Notes: generated by a model from the letters alone, not told the origin. Shown: positions 33,424-45,751, counted from the first letter of the stretch. The stretch: DNA of 48,083 nucleotides from Chara braunii (GCA_003427395.1 BFEA01000520.1:882645-930727), one strand, 5' to 3'. Translations and numbers: made by a program.

Positions 33424-34447
33424 GGACTGGGTTGCCTGCAGGCCAGTAAAAATAGAGTTCTTTGTACATAGAGATTTAGTTAGAGATGTACATTTTTGGA
33501 GTTAGTCATGTGTGATATGTCTATTTGTACATATATAGCTAGCGGCACTTGACAAAGTTTTGGGATTCTTTTGTTGTGAACTAGGAGATAACAGTCAGTT
33601 ATGTGACATATCTGAGTGTATAACTATATTGTGGTTTGTGTGGATAGATTTAATGTGGTCTGAGATTTTATACACTTGGAACATGAGTGTTATCTGGTTG
33701 AGTGGAGTGGTGAGGCATTCATTTCCCAAGTGTGCTTTTGAGTTGAGTACTACCTCGAGACTATTCTTGTATATAGGACGATCATAATCACTCTCACATG
33801 TGTGGTTTTATCCTGATGTGTGATGGTTTTGTGTGAAGGATGTATGAGGAACATCTTGTATGCTTTGTATGTTGCAAATGAGAATGGATGTGAACTGTCT
33901 ACTTTTCGGTATACTCGCGCGATCTGCCCACAGACAGGCGATAGGGCCGGGTATAAGTGCAGTCTGTTTTGTGAAGAGTGTGTAGTCCTAAGAGATTTAT
34001 GAGTCTCTGAGACCTAAATCCTAAGAGATTTATTTTACTGTCGAATCGTGGTAAGGACCCATAAAGATAGTCCGTCAGTGTTGAGTTGTTATATGGATAA
34101 GACCCCTTCAATATGGAAGGGTGGTGATATTTGTTTGTTGGAAGACTCATCTCCAGATGGAAGATGTGTTAAAAAGGTCGTGTGGAAGTTCATCCTAGAA
34201 AAGAAAGGGATGACTGGGAGACCTAATGCGAGAGGCACCTTTGATGATTAAAGGTAGGTAATAGATTTAATGGGATGGTAGGCCGGTTTGAATGATAAAG
34301 TCTGACGAGGAGGACCACGTTTTTGTTTAGCCATTGTTGGAAATTCTAAGAAAGTCGCATTAAGCTTCATCGGGAGATGTCACTGAGAGGTGGCCTAATT
34401 GCTCTGATCAGGTAAGGAGGTCACGGCCTTGTGAACCTGGCGACGGG
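33424..34447 (+). other. 3' internal tail of the gag-only element
   Basis: AT-rich and mostly non-coding. From about 34,075 it is homologous, inverted, to 17,650-17,279 of element M. Short protein-like matches survive in both (KGMTGRPNARG here, RGMAGRPIERD in M), so this part was once translated or at least conserved as protein in one relative. It ends exactly at the LTR start. A purine-rich GGTAAGGAGG (34,411-34,420) is the only polypurine-tract candidate and is 27 bp from the LTR, farther than usual. Confidence 0.5.
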
Positions 34448-34614
34448 TGATAGTTACATTCAAAGTCTGTTCGTTAACTCGGTGGAAGTAGCAAGGGGGG
34501 CGGAGGCTTGGTGAAGACTTACCTGTAGGTAGCTGCTTGGAGGGAAAAAGCGAATGGATGAACCTGGGCGGGATCCTCGCCCAGGTGCATTCGGAGACAG
34601 AGGCGAATGTCTAT

Positions 34615-34665
<51 letters not shown>

Positions 34666-34836
34666 GAGGTGCTTACCTCGGAAAGCTAGCGACGCGGAAG
34701 GGACCGATAGCCGGGCTGCGTCGTCGAGCTGTGTGTACCTGGTCCAGTTCCAGCCCTCGTTTGACGAAGGGAGCTACGAAGGTAGCAGGAGAGAGGAGGT
34801 CGGATCGATGAACCGAAGGGGGTGGAATTGGCAGAT

Positions 34837-35714
34837 GTCGATGTATCTGGTTGGGTGCGGGCGTCAGATTCATTCGACTTTGCCCACTCTGTCATTGATG
34901 GTAGCAAGCGGATAGCCGTGAGGGTGGTGGCTTGCCTGACTACCGGTGTGTTGCCCGCCCTGGCGACGGGAAGACCTTTCTCAATCCCTCTGCTCGGAGT
35001 GGCTGGCAACGTGTATCCGTTCGTATGCTAGAGGGCGAGCTACTAAGTTTGGGCCCGGCGCGGCACGGGGGCAGCAAATGCAGTTCGCACAGAGGGAGAG
35101 GAGCCTCTTACCTGGGCCGAGAGGGGAGCGAGGTTGGGAGGTTGCCTTCCGCCTGAGATTGGGGCCACTCGGTTTAGAGTGTTTGTGTTGACTGTAGGTG
35201 ATGATGGGTGTCTGACGAGGTGGCTCTTTAGCTCTGTAAGTGGGCAGACGGGGCTCACTCATGATGTGAGTGGCCGTCGATGTATCTGGTTGGGTGCGGG
35301 CGTCAGATTCATTCGATTTTGCCCACTCTGTCATTGATGGTAGCAAGCGGATAGCCGTGAGGGTGGTGGCTTGCCTGACTGCCGGTGTGTTGCCCGCCCT
35401 GGAGACGGGAAGACCTTTCTCAATCCCTCTGCTCGCAGTGGCTGGCAACGTGTATCCGTTCGTATGCTAGAGGGCGAGCTACTAAGTTTGGGCCCGGCGC
35501 GGCACGGGGGCAACAAATGCAGTTCGAACAGAGGGAGAGGAGCCACTTACCTCGGCCGAGAGGGGAGCGAGGTTGGGAGGTTGCCTTCCGCCTGAGATTG
35601 GGGCTACTCGGCTTAGAGTGTTTGTGTTGACTGTAGGTGATGATGGGTGTCTGACGAGGTGGCTTTTTAGCTCTCAGACCAGGCAGACGGGGATCACTCA
35701 TGATGTGAGTGGCC
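34837..35714 (+). repeat. 439-bp tandem duplication inside LTR R
   Basis: Copy 1 is 34,837-35,275 and copy 2 is 35,276-35,714; both start GTCGATGTATCTGG. L1 has only one copy (about 26,385-26,825, inverted), so the duplication arose after the two LTRs separated. The copies differ at roughly a dozen sites by eye. The junction has a short shared GGCCG. Confidence 0.9.
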
Positions 35715-37129
35715 GAGTGTTGCTCTGCTTCGCGTTGGGCATGTGGGCACCTCTGTCTGTGTCTCACAGTTGCTCGACCGCCTGTGTCCCGCTCACCTCG
35801 CACATGGTTCCCTGCGGGTTGCCGGGTTCGCATTGCGGTGTGACTGGGTTGTTCATATTGCCTCGCGCCCTGCGACTTTGCGGCCATGCTACTCATTCGC
35901 AGGCCGTGTCTTCCGTAATAGCCGCTCACGTACTCTGAAGGGTGGTAGCCTTGTTGCTGGCGCCTTGCGCTCCGCTCCACTGATGCCGATCCGCTGGTTC
36001 ACTAGCCTTGTAGTCCCCTACAGTGTCGTGACCCTGTCTGAGTTTGTCTTGCGCTTCACGTCCAGGTCCTCTGCATGGCATCCCAGATGTATTGGCAGGC
36101 GAGGACGGTGTGAGACAAGAAGAGAGGGAGAAAAAAAAGATTATAGAAAGAGGAGGGGTTGCTACCTCACGGCTTCAACAGAATGTAGACCGGCAGTGAT
36201 CGTTGCACTCCGCTGCAACGGGTGTCCTTTGGGCACTATGCGTCTGTTGCCTACAAGTGGTGTGCCCTTGTGGGAGGTTGTGCGCAAATGGCGTACGGTA
36301 GCAATGTGTGCCCTGGCAAGTGTGGCACGAGTACTAAAGTTCATGCACGTTGTTAACACGGGCAGCTCACGCTGATCTGGGTATGGTTACCCGGACTTGT
36401 CTCGTCCGTGTTTGTAAGGCACGATGGGAGTGCGTTGCTCCAACGTGATACCTTAAAGGCTGTACGGCGGGGATTTGGTCAGAAAGATAAGGCATTGTGG
36501 TTTAGAGGACGTGACGGGCTTGTTGAAGGGATCGAGGAGGGAGTCAGAAGGGCAACGTTTCGGCAGTTTGACTTCGGAGGTTTGACCAAGCTGCTGCGAG
36601 TTGGCCGCCATTGCGGGGCCCTCAGGCGAGTGAAGGTATCAAGGCCCTCTCCTGCGAGTCTGAGCGCACCCTCCTTGTATTTGAGAGTCTCAAAATTATC
36701 TACTTCTGCTCTTCTTACTCTAAGTCTAGTCCTGATATGAGAGGGAGGCGACAGGCAGGGTTGCAACCCGTAAGACCGCAGCAAGGCTTACGTGGGAGGT
36801 TACCCCACCGATTGCAGGAGTTCTGCCGGAACTCATGTGTAGTTCTGGAGGCAGGGAATTGTACGGTAATCCTACTTTTTTCCTCTATAAGCCTAATTAT
36901 ACCTTTATCTGTACTTCCTTCTATCAGTTGACTGAGTATACTGCGTGCATCCTGTATTTAACTTTGGGTTTGACTTCAGGATATAATTCAGACTAAGAAA
37001 AAGGAATGAACGTGTAACCTCACTTTCAGTTTATTGATTGCCTGAAAGCAGATTGTGAACAAAAGGGATTGCATCCGGGGGAAGGTTGGGAGGAAGGCAG
37101 TATTGTGTGCGTTTTGACTTGGTCATTGA

Positions 37130-37930
37130 GGCCCGGAGGTCCCTATAAGTCTGGGGAGACCCGGTGCTGTGGTTTGAATGGAGGGTTGAGCCGCTCTATA
37201 AGCTTAGGTGGCCTGACTGCTCTGACTTGCGAAGGTTTGATTGTGTCCGATTTTCAGGAGCTCGGGGCGCTCTATAAGTTTAGGTACCCTGAGTTGCCTT
37301 GGTTCTTGGGTTTTCTTAAGTTTCCTTGTTTCTAAACGAGGGGACCGAGCTGTTCTGTAAGTTCAGGTGGCTCAGTCTCTTCGTGCTTTTGTTTAAAGGG
37401 AGTATTATTTGGCAAAGGGCAAACCCTTCTGTAAGTTCAGGGGGTTTGACTTAATGCCACACACATGATGGTTCAGAGAGAAATGAATCTGGCAGAGAGT
37501 TAGATCCTTCTGTAAGTTTACGGGGTCTGGCTCAAAGCCTCGCACATGTTGGAACCCAATGGTTATAATTTGGCTATACGTTATTATTATCTTATTAAAA
37601 AACAGGCTAGTCAGGCACGAGTTCCATAAGAGTGGATGGTCTCACTCTAGCTTATCGCAAATTGAAGAGAGTACAATTAAGAATATAATTGAAGGTAACT
37701 TGGGCCGACTGAGCATTGTTTCTAAGACGAATGGCTCAGTCCTACGCCCACCTTGAAGATTAAATTCAAAGATATATATATATATATATAACTTGGCTAT
37801 TTAAACAATTCAGGTCGGCTAAAATGGTCTAGCCATATGCCCAAGGAAGAGAAAAGTAGTTGTGCAACCTATTCGTGTATACTCAATGGCTGGGTCAGGC
37901 ATGTTCCATAAGATTGGATGGCCTGACTTT
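37130..37930. repeat. Constant-loop hairpin array (R copy, inverted)
   Basis: Reverse-complement version of the arrays at 8,474 and 24,199. Good stems are CGAGC/GCTCAG near 37,346-37,377, CAAACC/GGTTTG near 37,420-37,448, AGATCC/GGGTCT near 37,501-37,528 and CAGGC/GCCTG near 37,897-37,925. Loops read TTCTGTAAGTTCAGG or TTCCATAAGATTGGATGG. Confidence 0.85.
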
Positions 37931-39518
37931 ACGCCCTATGTAAGCTGGGTATAAAGGGATAAAACATTGAAAGACTATGAACTATTGTTTGCAAGGTTGA
38001 CTTGGGGGTGGTGAGAGTAATTACATTTATGGTTTGGCCTGCATGTGACTGAGTGAGGCTACTACTTGGTCTAAGTTTCAATTTGACAGGTAGTTGCTGT
38101 AGTTGCTCGCCACGTGCTAAAGCGATAGGAGTTAGCTTAATTTCTGCATTTTCTGAGCTAAGTGTTTTTTACTTAGATCAAGTCTCGCATTTTCTGGGAT
38201 CTTTTGTTATACTTGGTCTTGTATAAATTTTGGTGAGCTACTTTCTCTACGGGAAGCGCTGCCGAAATTTCTACAAATCCAGGGAGTTAGTGAATTTTTT
38301 ACCTTTCAAAGTTCAACGTGTCTAAAGTCTATATATCGCTTAGTAAAAATTTGGAAAACCTCCTTTTTCTAAAGGGAGTGCTGCCCAAATTTTTGATAAA
38401 TTAGGGAGTTAGACAAAATTGGACTTTGGAAAGTCAAAGACTATTTCTGTTTCTATATTATGGCTGATATAAATTTTAAAAAGGCATTTTTCCTATAGGA
38501 AGCGCTGCCAAAATTTTCTTAGTTTAAAGAAGATAGACTATATTTTGACAGGTGACGATTCTAGCGATCCACCCTGAATAGGGGAAATCCTGTCGTTAGT
38601 CTACCTTTGCTTTGGGCACTGGTTTAGGGGTAGACTTGGATTTAGTTGGCAACTAACCTAGAGTGAGAAGGTCTTATGGAGATTTATCCCCCATGCGCTG
38701 ACGACTTAGCTTGGGGATTGACCTGTCTTATGGAACAGGCTTTCGTTGGACTTCGATTCAGGACTAGGGTTAGTTTCAGCTGGATCCTACAAGGATCATC
38801 TTCTGTTATCACTGATAACAGGTCGGTTGCCGATTCGTCGGTTTACGATTCAACTCTAATTCACTCTTGCCACTCAACCTAAAGGTTTCAGCCTTGTGAT
38901 GTATATTGTTTTGTTGTGTTTTCACCCGGACTTTATTGAATGGCCATCGAACAAAAGTACTGAGTATTTATTTAAGAGTTGCACGAGTGAGGCTTGTATG
39001 GCTAAAGCGAGGGGTATGAGTGCAAGGAATGGTTGAAGTTGACCCCGTGTAGTGTGTNGACTTTTGGTTGAANCTTTGATGTGATTGCAGGTATGGTGGT
39101 GGTTCAGACTCTGGATATGACTGTCTGCGATCACATACATATATGGCTGAGAGGAGTCTCACTGTGACTGTGAGAAGTGATCGTCCTATATTAATAGCCT
39201 TCTATATATATATGTGTATATATATGTGGCTCGAGTGTTTCGCGCGGCCCATTGTGACCGTGCGCAAGGGTTAACCAGATTATGGCTTGAGAGAAAAGGA
39301 AGACCCTCTTTTATTCTTTGCTTTTTGGAAGACTTTTATAGTTGGACGTTGGTCCTGGGCCGGGATCCAAGGTCCTTGTCCAGGACATCCAACGCCCTAG
39401 ACTCTACAGGGAAGGAATCTGCCCCCGTGCAGAGCCTTTTTGCCTTGCCTGCCGAGACGATCACCCCAAAGGCCGGAGGTCTCGCGACGGCTGCACGACT
39501 ATTCCTTCCGCTGTGCAA

Positions 39519-39571
39519 TGTCGTGAGGGATTAGACCCTCACGACACGTCGAGGCTGACACTTGAGTGTCA
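39519..39571. promoter_or_regulatory. Pair of perfect hairpins in R
   Basis: Hairpin b (39,519-39,546) is TGTCGTGAGGG-ATTAGA-CCCTCACGACA and hairpin a (39,556-39,571) is TGACACT-TG-AGTGTCA. These are the inverted counterparts of 21,840-21,892, with identical stems. Confidence 0.8.
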
Positions 39572-40291
39572 TAAGCGGTACTCGGATCCACGAGGGACCG
39601 CTTGATTATGGGCACTTCATAGTACGCCATCACTGCGACTGCGTGCGTTCGCTTGCATTGCGAGTCAGTATGAATTAGCCCAGCGTCCGCATCGTTTTAT
39701 ACTTAGTCTCGCGCGCGACGTTCATCCGATTTCCGCATCGGTAAGTTATGGGTTGGCTACCGAGGGGCTAGGAGCGTTGTCGCGTTTGTTTGTGTTGTGT
39801 GGTTTTGTGTGTGTGTGTGTGTTTTATTTCTGTGTTCGTAAAGTGGTGTGCACGTGGTGTGTGGGATGCGTCCTAGTCGACCGACGACGAGCTGCGCTTG
39901 GGGCTTCCGGCCCCCAAGACGTCGGTTCGCGTGCGGGCCGGATAGGCGTACTACCGCGCGTACCCCCTATGCTACAGCGAACGAGAAACGCCCTCGGCTG
40001 GTCCACCTCTGTGATTGCAACTAATTAGCTTTCGTACTATGGACTGGTAGTTCGGCGGGGATACGCCCACCGAAGGAAGGTGACAGCTCCCGTAAGGTGG
40101 AGGTAAGTTGTGCCTCGCGTAGGCCCTATCCTGTCGTAGGGGCTCGCGAGAGGGATGGATGGCGCACTCGGCCGGAGCGGCCTAAGGAAGCTCCTTTTGC
40201 GTGTTCGTAACGAGGTTGGTCCAACTCCTACGTGACACGGCCGAGAGGGTCCCATGCTGCCATGTGCCGTGCCGGACCGATGCGCTCGACA

Positions 40292-41075
40292 TCGCGACAG
40301 AAATGGTGGTCGTCGAGGAGGTCAATTGGATAACCAAGGGTACCTGGGCCAGGGAAGTCAAGGTAACCAAGGGAACCAGGGAAGCGGAAGGGCTCGTTTT
40401 GATCGGAGAACCGCCATATGCCAACACTGTGACAAGCAAGGTCACAGTATACGGTTCTGCAATGCAAGGCGGGAAGAGGAAAGAGTGGGACTGATGTACT
40501 CCAATATGGACGGTGACATTTACGATCAGTTCGGGGAGTATATTGATAGGATGGTCCCTGGCGGAGTGAGAGCGGAGGCCCAAAGTAGAGTAACCGCACG
40601 ACAAGCGCTGCCTGCCACGTTCAGGTTATGGCAAGAGAAAGAGGACCCACCAATTAGAGTGGAAGAGGTGGGAAGTAATGAGGAAGTGACCCAAAGGCTG
40701 CGGGCAGGGGATATAAGGGAGGAGCCCATGGATTCAGAGGACGAGAATGAAGAGGAGAAAATAGAGCCCCCATTAGTCCTGCTGGGGAAGATGGAAGACC
40801 TGTTGGACAAAGTGGGGAGATACCAACAGAAGTTGGTGGACCTCTGTGAAGGAGTGAAGGAATGGAGGGCCAGCATCCCCAAGGTCTTCCTCTACGATTT
40901 CGACCCAAAATCCATGCCAGGACGACCTGAGGTGACCACCGTGGGATCAGGCCCGCGGTCAGGGATGATGACTAGACCTCCTACGCCGCAGGAAGGCCGG
41001 CGCAGGCTGCTCGTACCCGAGGTCAGGCTAAAGCCGGTGCAAGCCAATAGCCTCCTCGAAAAGAACCTGAACTAA
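40292..41075 (+). pseudogene. gag: Gag C-terminal half with zinc knuckle
   Basis: The frame is open from inside the LTR (first ATG 40,254, within the LTR end and therefore not a natural start) to TAA 41,073. It opens with a basic/glycine-glutamine linker (GGRRGGQLDNQGYLGQGSQG) and has the CCHC knuckle CQHCDKQGHSIRFC at 40,419-40,460. A long acidic stretch follows (around EDENEEEKIE). The capsid part expected before the linker is absent here because the LTR joins in mid-gene; that part is found at 45,752-46,278. TAA overlaps the ATG of the next frame (TAATG at 41,073-41,077), suggesting a -1 shift or reinitiation into Pol. Compared with typical Ty3/gypsy Gag, the N-terminal 150-200 residues are missing. 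Confidence 0.85.
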
Positions 41076-42390
41076 TGAAGAGAAAGGAAGCTATAAAAGT
41101 GGAGGATGATGACGAGGAGGAAGAAGAGGATGAAAGGTTGCGCGAAGAGGAAGATCGGAGGGCGGAACAGCGGGCTGGGAAAAGAGAGGCCAGGGAGGAA
41201 GTCGAGCCTATCATGCGTGATATGTCGCCCAAAAAGAAGAAGAATGCGGTCTGGCTGGAAAAAGGGTTCGACGTGGAGAGGGTGATTGATAGGTTGTTGG
41301 AGGGTCACAACGACCTTATGACCCTAAAGGAGATTTAGGCGTCAACACCTAAGCTCCATGACGGATTGAAGGGGAGGTTGTCGCGACGACTGGTACCCAG
41401 TGTCCATCTAAGTATGATTCTGCCTAAGGAAGCAGAGTGGGCAGAGACGGGGACAAAGATAGACTGGAAGTGCATAGCTTGTGGCACGGTGGATCTGGTG
41501 GTAAAAGGCTCCAAGTGCTCAGCCATGGTGGATACGGAAGCCGAAATGAACATTATCAGGAGGCTGACGCGGTCAGGTTCGGGTTGGAGATAGACCGCTC
41601 GGATTGTGGTCTACTGCATGGAGCCAACAGCAAAGCGGTGTTTTCCGGGACAGCCGCGAATGTACTTATCGCGGTTGGAAGAGTAAAGGGCAGGGCGTGC
41701 TTCTTTGTTATGCCCGACGAGGAACCACGGGATTCTCTTGGGAAGGTCCTTATGCAGGACAGAGACATTGATGTTCAACAAACACAATGGGACTCTGATC
41801 CTTATCATGTGTGACGCTACCTGCGGGAATTATGAAGTGATTACCTGCAGGAATACAGGGCCTCGAAGCATAAGGAACCGACCCAATCCGGGCTCATTCA
41901 CAAATGAGGAGTCAGAGGGCGAACGTCGGAGACTCCTTGCGGAGCCAGAAGAGGGGGAAAGAATTGAGGCGTTTTCCCTCAGTCTGTCAGACGTAAATAA
42001 GGCCATGGACATAGTGGCCACGCATGAGATGGCGGATCCAGACGCCATCTAGGCACTGAGAGAGAAAGTCCTGGAATGCCCCCAGGCTGGGGGTTTGGAG
42101 TTGGTGTATCGACTTCCAGGAGGGAGGAGGAACCCGGCGTCAATACAAGCACAAGCTGTAAGCCGGCCTTTTTTAGGGGACGGCTCAAGCAGGGTTCCCA
42201 AAGGCGGTACAAGACGATAGATAAAAAGTGCTGCCTAGTTCCCGTCCTCGTTACCGAAGATGAGGAAGTGTACTACGAATGGGAGCGAGGGTTGATATGG
42301 CGGATGAAGGAAAGCGCCTCAGCTGGGCCGTGTCGTATCAACGAGGAGAACGAAGTTGATAATCGGAGAGGCTGGCTTCCTATTGCCCCA
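41075..42390 (+). pseudogene. pol: Pol N-terminal part with degenerate retropepsin
   Basis: A highly charged start (about 41,075-41,260) leads, after a TAG at 41,336, to a retropepsin-like domain. The active site should be D-T/S-G followed by A-E-[MV]-N-[IL]-I; here it reads VDTEAEMNII (Asp codon 41,531), so the essential Gly is Glu. The domain then switches frame (FGLEIDRSDCGLLHGANSK, 41,572 onward) and switches back (GRSLCRTETLMFNKHNGTLI). The linker to RT contains TAG at 42,050 and another frame change. It would process Gag-Pol, but with this substitution and the frameshifts it must be inactive. Confidence 0.8.
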
Positions 42391-43350
42391 TGAAAGAGCT
42401 TTAATGATAGAACTAATGAAGAAGAGGCACCGCGGCTATGCGTTTAGTGATGAGGAGCGCGGCAGGTTGGATGTGGACAAGATTCTTATGATCCGCATCC
42501 ATACCGTGCCGCACTAGCTATGAAACTTGAGAGGGGCGCGATATCCTAATCCTGACGAAGAGAAGAAGGTGGTTGATTATCTTGACAGTAAGATACGTAC
42601 ACATGTCGCCGACTATTCAAGTGGGCCATACACATCCCCAAGGTTTTGTTTCATCAAACCCAATGGGACGCTGCGATAGGTGCAAGATCTGCAGCGGTTG
42701 AATGCGGTGATTGTGCGAGATGCGAGAGGATTGTCAAATGCGGATGCGCTGTCAGAATCCTGTGCTGGAAGGCCTATAATTTCACTTATAGACCCTTACT
42801 CCGAATATGACAAATTTTCGATCTACCCGCAAGACAAGCCAGTGACGGCAATGCATACACCTCGAGGGTTGATCCATATGAATGTGGCTCCGCAAGGGTG
42901 GACCAACGAGGTAGCAATGGTTCAGCGGGCCATGATTCGAGCTATGCAATCAGTCAGCCCGCACATCACACAACCGTATATCGATGACTTAGCGGTGAAG
43001 GGGCCAATGGTGAAGGAGAACGACGAAGTCCTACCAGGAGTGAAACACTTTGTCTTGAGGCATATTCAGGACCTTGAGAAAGTCTTGAACCTACTTGAAG
43101 AGCATAATCTCACTGCAAGTGGGGCCAAATCCAGACACTGCATGAGGGAAGCTACTATCTTAGGGTTCGTCGGTAGTGAGAAGGACCTTCAGCCGGACAT
43201 AAAGAAAACGGACAAGATTATTGAGTGACCAGTATCATTCCGCTCATTAACTGATGTTAGAAGCTTCCTCCTCGCATGCGGATTTTGGAGGGCATTCGTC
43301 AAAAATTTCGCTGCAAAGACTGAGCACCTGAGAAAATTGGTTCGTTAGGA
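42360..43350 (+). pseudogene. pol: Reverse transcriptase domain (Ty3/gypsy type)
   Basis: Recognisable from GFLLPHERALMIELM through FCFIKPNGTLR (TAG at 42,677), LNAVIVRDARG and SLIDPYSEYDKFSIYP (first catalytic Asp region). MNVAPQGWTNEVAMVQR, the catalytic box YIDD at 42,977-42,988, LLEEHNLTASGAKSRHC and GFVGSEK follow, then thumb/connection sequence with stops at 43,226 (TGA) and 43,346 (TAG). The core 42,680-43,225 is open. YIDD rather than YVDD is normal in this group. The domain makes cDNA from element RNA in the particle. It is the best preserved part of Pol, but is interrupted upstream and downstream. Confidence 0.92.
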
Positions 43351-43374
43351 TCAGGAATGGGTTTGGGGTGAGGA

Positions 43375-44232
43375 GCAGAGAAAGTGGTAGCAGAGATGAA
43401 GGAAGAGTTCAGATAAGGAGGGTTGATATTGGGAGCGTCGGACTACGACGCCACAGAAACAAGACCATTCACTATGGAAACGGATGCTGTGCCGACTGCC
43501 TTGGGAGGAGTTTTGATCCAAGCAAATATAGAAGGGAAAGAGAGACCGCTGCAATTTGAGAGCCGAACTCTCTGTACGACTGAGAGAAATTACTCTCAGT
43601 TCAAGAGGGAGACTCTCGCCGTCCTCCACTGTCTGCGAATCTTTCGAAACTATATCTCTGGCAGGAGGTTCATATAAACAGTGGACCCGACTGCTCTGGC
43701 TTACTCCCTAAGGAATTACGTTCCATCTGATCCGACGGTTGTCAGATGGTTGACGTTCATCTGGATGTTTAATTTCCAGTTGGAGCGGATTCCTGGGAAT
43801 AAGAACAGGGCAGACGGGCTGAGCCGTATCAACTGGGATAAGCAAGAGGAGGAGGCGGTAGAGAACACGCCCCCAGTTGATGGCTTCCTGGATCAGGAAG
43901 AGGACATCCGTCTTCACATCAATGAGTTGTCCCCGCGAGTACCTAGCTGCGTTGGCCATCCTAGTTGGCGTGCGCCAAGCAAGTATGAACGGAAGGTAGA
44001 GCTGATACTCAAGCCTTTCGAAGAGGAAGATCCATGGGGAAGCAGAGATGTCCAATGGATGATGAAGTTGGCGCTGACAGGCACGCATAGTCTGGTAAAG
44101 GAAGTGAGAACGATAGAGGAAGGACCATATCGGGTGGAGAAGCACGATGATTTGATGGGGGGAATGTATCTTCCCGTCATTGAGTCGTCAATACACTTCT
44201 ACAAGGAGACTTTAATCAGATATGCTTGTTGA
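43375..44232 (+). pseudogene. pol: RNase H domain and connection to integrase
   Basis: After a frame change near 43,375 the RNase H fold follows, with METDA (first catalytic Asp at 43,483), FESRTL (catalytic Glu), NYSQFKRETLAVLHCL, DPTALAYSL (third Asp) and IPGNKNRADGLSR near 43,787-43,829. A TAA at 43,675 breaks the frame between LHCLRIFRNYISGRRF and the DPTAL motif. The following 130 residues are an acidic, poorly conserved connector ending at TGA 44,230. RNase H removes the RNA strand during cDNA synthesis. All catalytic residues I can place are kept; inactivation is by stop codons. Confidence 0.9.
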
Positions 44233-44289
44233 ACCCGGTTGAGAATGAGGAGATGGTGCCGGAAGCCAGGATGACGAGTTTGAGGAGGG

Positions 44290-45578
44290 AGAGATCAAAG
44301 AGGCATTCCGTGCAAAGGAGTATGATGGGATCTACCTGGAACTGGAACTTCTTCTATCATCCGAAATGTGGAATGGAGATGTCAGCGATAGAGCCCAAAG
44401 GATGATGCAATGCTATTTGGTAAGGGATGGTCATCTCTTCGTAAAAAGGCAAGTGGGGAATCCTAAGAGGGTTGTATGTGGCAGGAACCGTCAGATCGAT
44501 GTTATAGCTGCGCTTTGTGATGGGATCGCAGGAGGGCACCGAGGAGTTAGTGCCACATATGCCAAGATAAGTGAGCTATATTATTGGGATGGGATGATGG
44601 AGATGGTTAGTAAGTTCTGCGGTCTTGCGTACCCTACCAAGAAGGATCTCGTTTGAGGTCAAGAGAGTCGTTGCATCCGAGACTGGAAAGGGAAGTAGGG
44701 GTTGTAGTACATCTCGACCTACTCTTCATGCCGCTTGGGGATCATGACTATAACTACATCTTCGATGCGCGTGATAACCTGTCCAGCTTTATAGATGGGC
44801 GGGCCATTCGCACGAAGACCGGGCAGCCGTCTTGGTTAGCTGCATCGAGGAGTACTACCTGCGCTATCCCTTTGTCAAAGAGTTCGTAATGGATAGAGGG
44901 TCGGAGTTTATCTGCCAGGAGGTGCAAGAGTTGTTGTCAAGGTACAGCGTGGTAGCTAATTATACCACAGGCGCGCACCCCCAGGCAAACGCTCCGGTGG
45001 AGAGAGGACACAACACCATTACGAACCTTCTGGCTAAGTGGACTGAGGGAAGGCCTAATCAGTGGACAAGGTACCTAAGGACGGCATTCTTCGTCGAGAA
45101 TATCACGGTGAAGAGGACCACTAAGTACGCACCGGTCACACTATGGTATCGGAGGCATGCTACCTTCCCGATCGAGAGCTTCCTAAAGACTTGGAGGCGT
45201 CAGGATCTGGAAGTCAGCCTGTACTTTGAGGAATTGCTCGATATTCGAGCGCGGCAGGTGGGCACGATAGAGGAAAGAATTCAGGAAGCGTCCAACCAAG
45301 TGGAAAGGAGCCGTATGGAGGATAAGGCTCGTTGGGATCAGTCGGCGCGAGTAAGGAATGTACCCTTGGCAGTTGGGGACGTTGTACTCCTGTATGATTC
45401 ATCCTTGGAGAAGCAGTGGTCCAGGAAACTCGACAAGAGGTGGTTAGGTCCCTATCGGATTGTGCGATCTGGAGATTTCGGCGAATATCAGATCGGAGAG
45501 CTAAATGAGACAGAGTGGAAGGATTGGGTGTCGGGAGCCAAACTGAAGAAGTTTGTGACAAGGGAAGAGGTAAGATAG
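44290..45578 (+). pseudogene. pol: Integrase (DD35E) with GPY/F end
   Basis: The N-terminal zinc-binding HHCC domain lies in the frame at 44,366-44,656: the first His is Cys (ALCDGIAGGHRG) and the second Cys is lost near FCGLAYPTK. The core begins in another frame (VHLDLLFMP, Asp 44,716-44,718). It changes frame near 44,830 and then shows VMDRGSEF (Asp 44,892-44,894) and APVERGH (Glu 45,000-45,002); these are 36 codons apart, the D-x35-E spacing. The C-terminus has LGPYRIVRSGDFGEYQI (GPY/F module). No chromodomain is evident. TAG 45,576 ends the frame. It inserts cDNA into the genome. At least two frameshifts disable it. Confidence 0.9.
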
Positions 45579-45729
45579 ATGATCTGGCTTCTTTGGAGTA
45601 AGGATGATAGGATGTGTGGATTAGATAGGATGCATGTTGTATGTATTTTGTTTGGTCTGAGCCTGCTTTAGTTATCACCTGTTTGCTTACCCCAATGTGT
45701 GCCTGTTATCTCCTTTGCCTATTGTGCAG
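45570..45729 (+). other. Candidate 160-nt intron between pol and gag-N
   Basis: A good donor (GAG|GTAAGA at 45,570) sits at the very end of the integrase frame. A pyrimidine-rich stretch ends in CTATTGTGCAG at 45,729, 22 nt before the gag ATG. Size and borders fit a small intron, but no transcript evidence exists and the neighbouring genes are decayed. It could equally be an untranslated spacer. Confidence 0.3.
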
Positions 45730-45751
45730 GTCTAACTTTACGAAGACAGGC

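Larger units (their letters stand above)
34448..40291 (+). mobile_element. 3' LTR (R) of the gag-only element, 5.8 kb
   Basis: Starts TGATAGTTACATTC and ends GCGCTCGACA, with the same TG/CA termini as L1, to which it is about 95% identical where compared by eye, but in the opposite orientation. No PBS follows the end, consistent with a 3' LTR; instead the sequence enters the middle of another element's gag at 40,292. It carries an intact site where L1 has the MITE, a 439-bp tandem duplication (34,837-35,714), a (GA)n tract and an inverted hairpin array. Two ambiguous bases (N) are at 39,058 and 39,073. Open frames of 100-210 codons on either strand (such as 35,743-36,375) have broken counterparts in L1 and no motifs, so they are not annotated as genes. 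Confidence 0.85.

Noticed and set aside
35743-36375. 210-codon plus-strand frame in LTR R, and the 186-codon minus frame at 35,420-35,980
   Set aside because: The L1 counterparts are broken into pieces, both strands are open together, and no motif is seen. Treated as chance frames in GC-rich LTR sequence.
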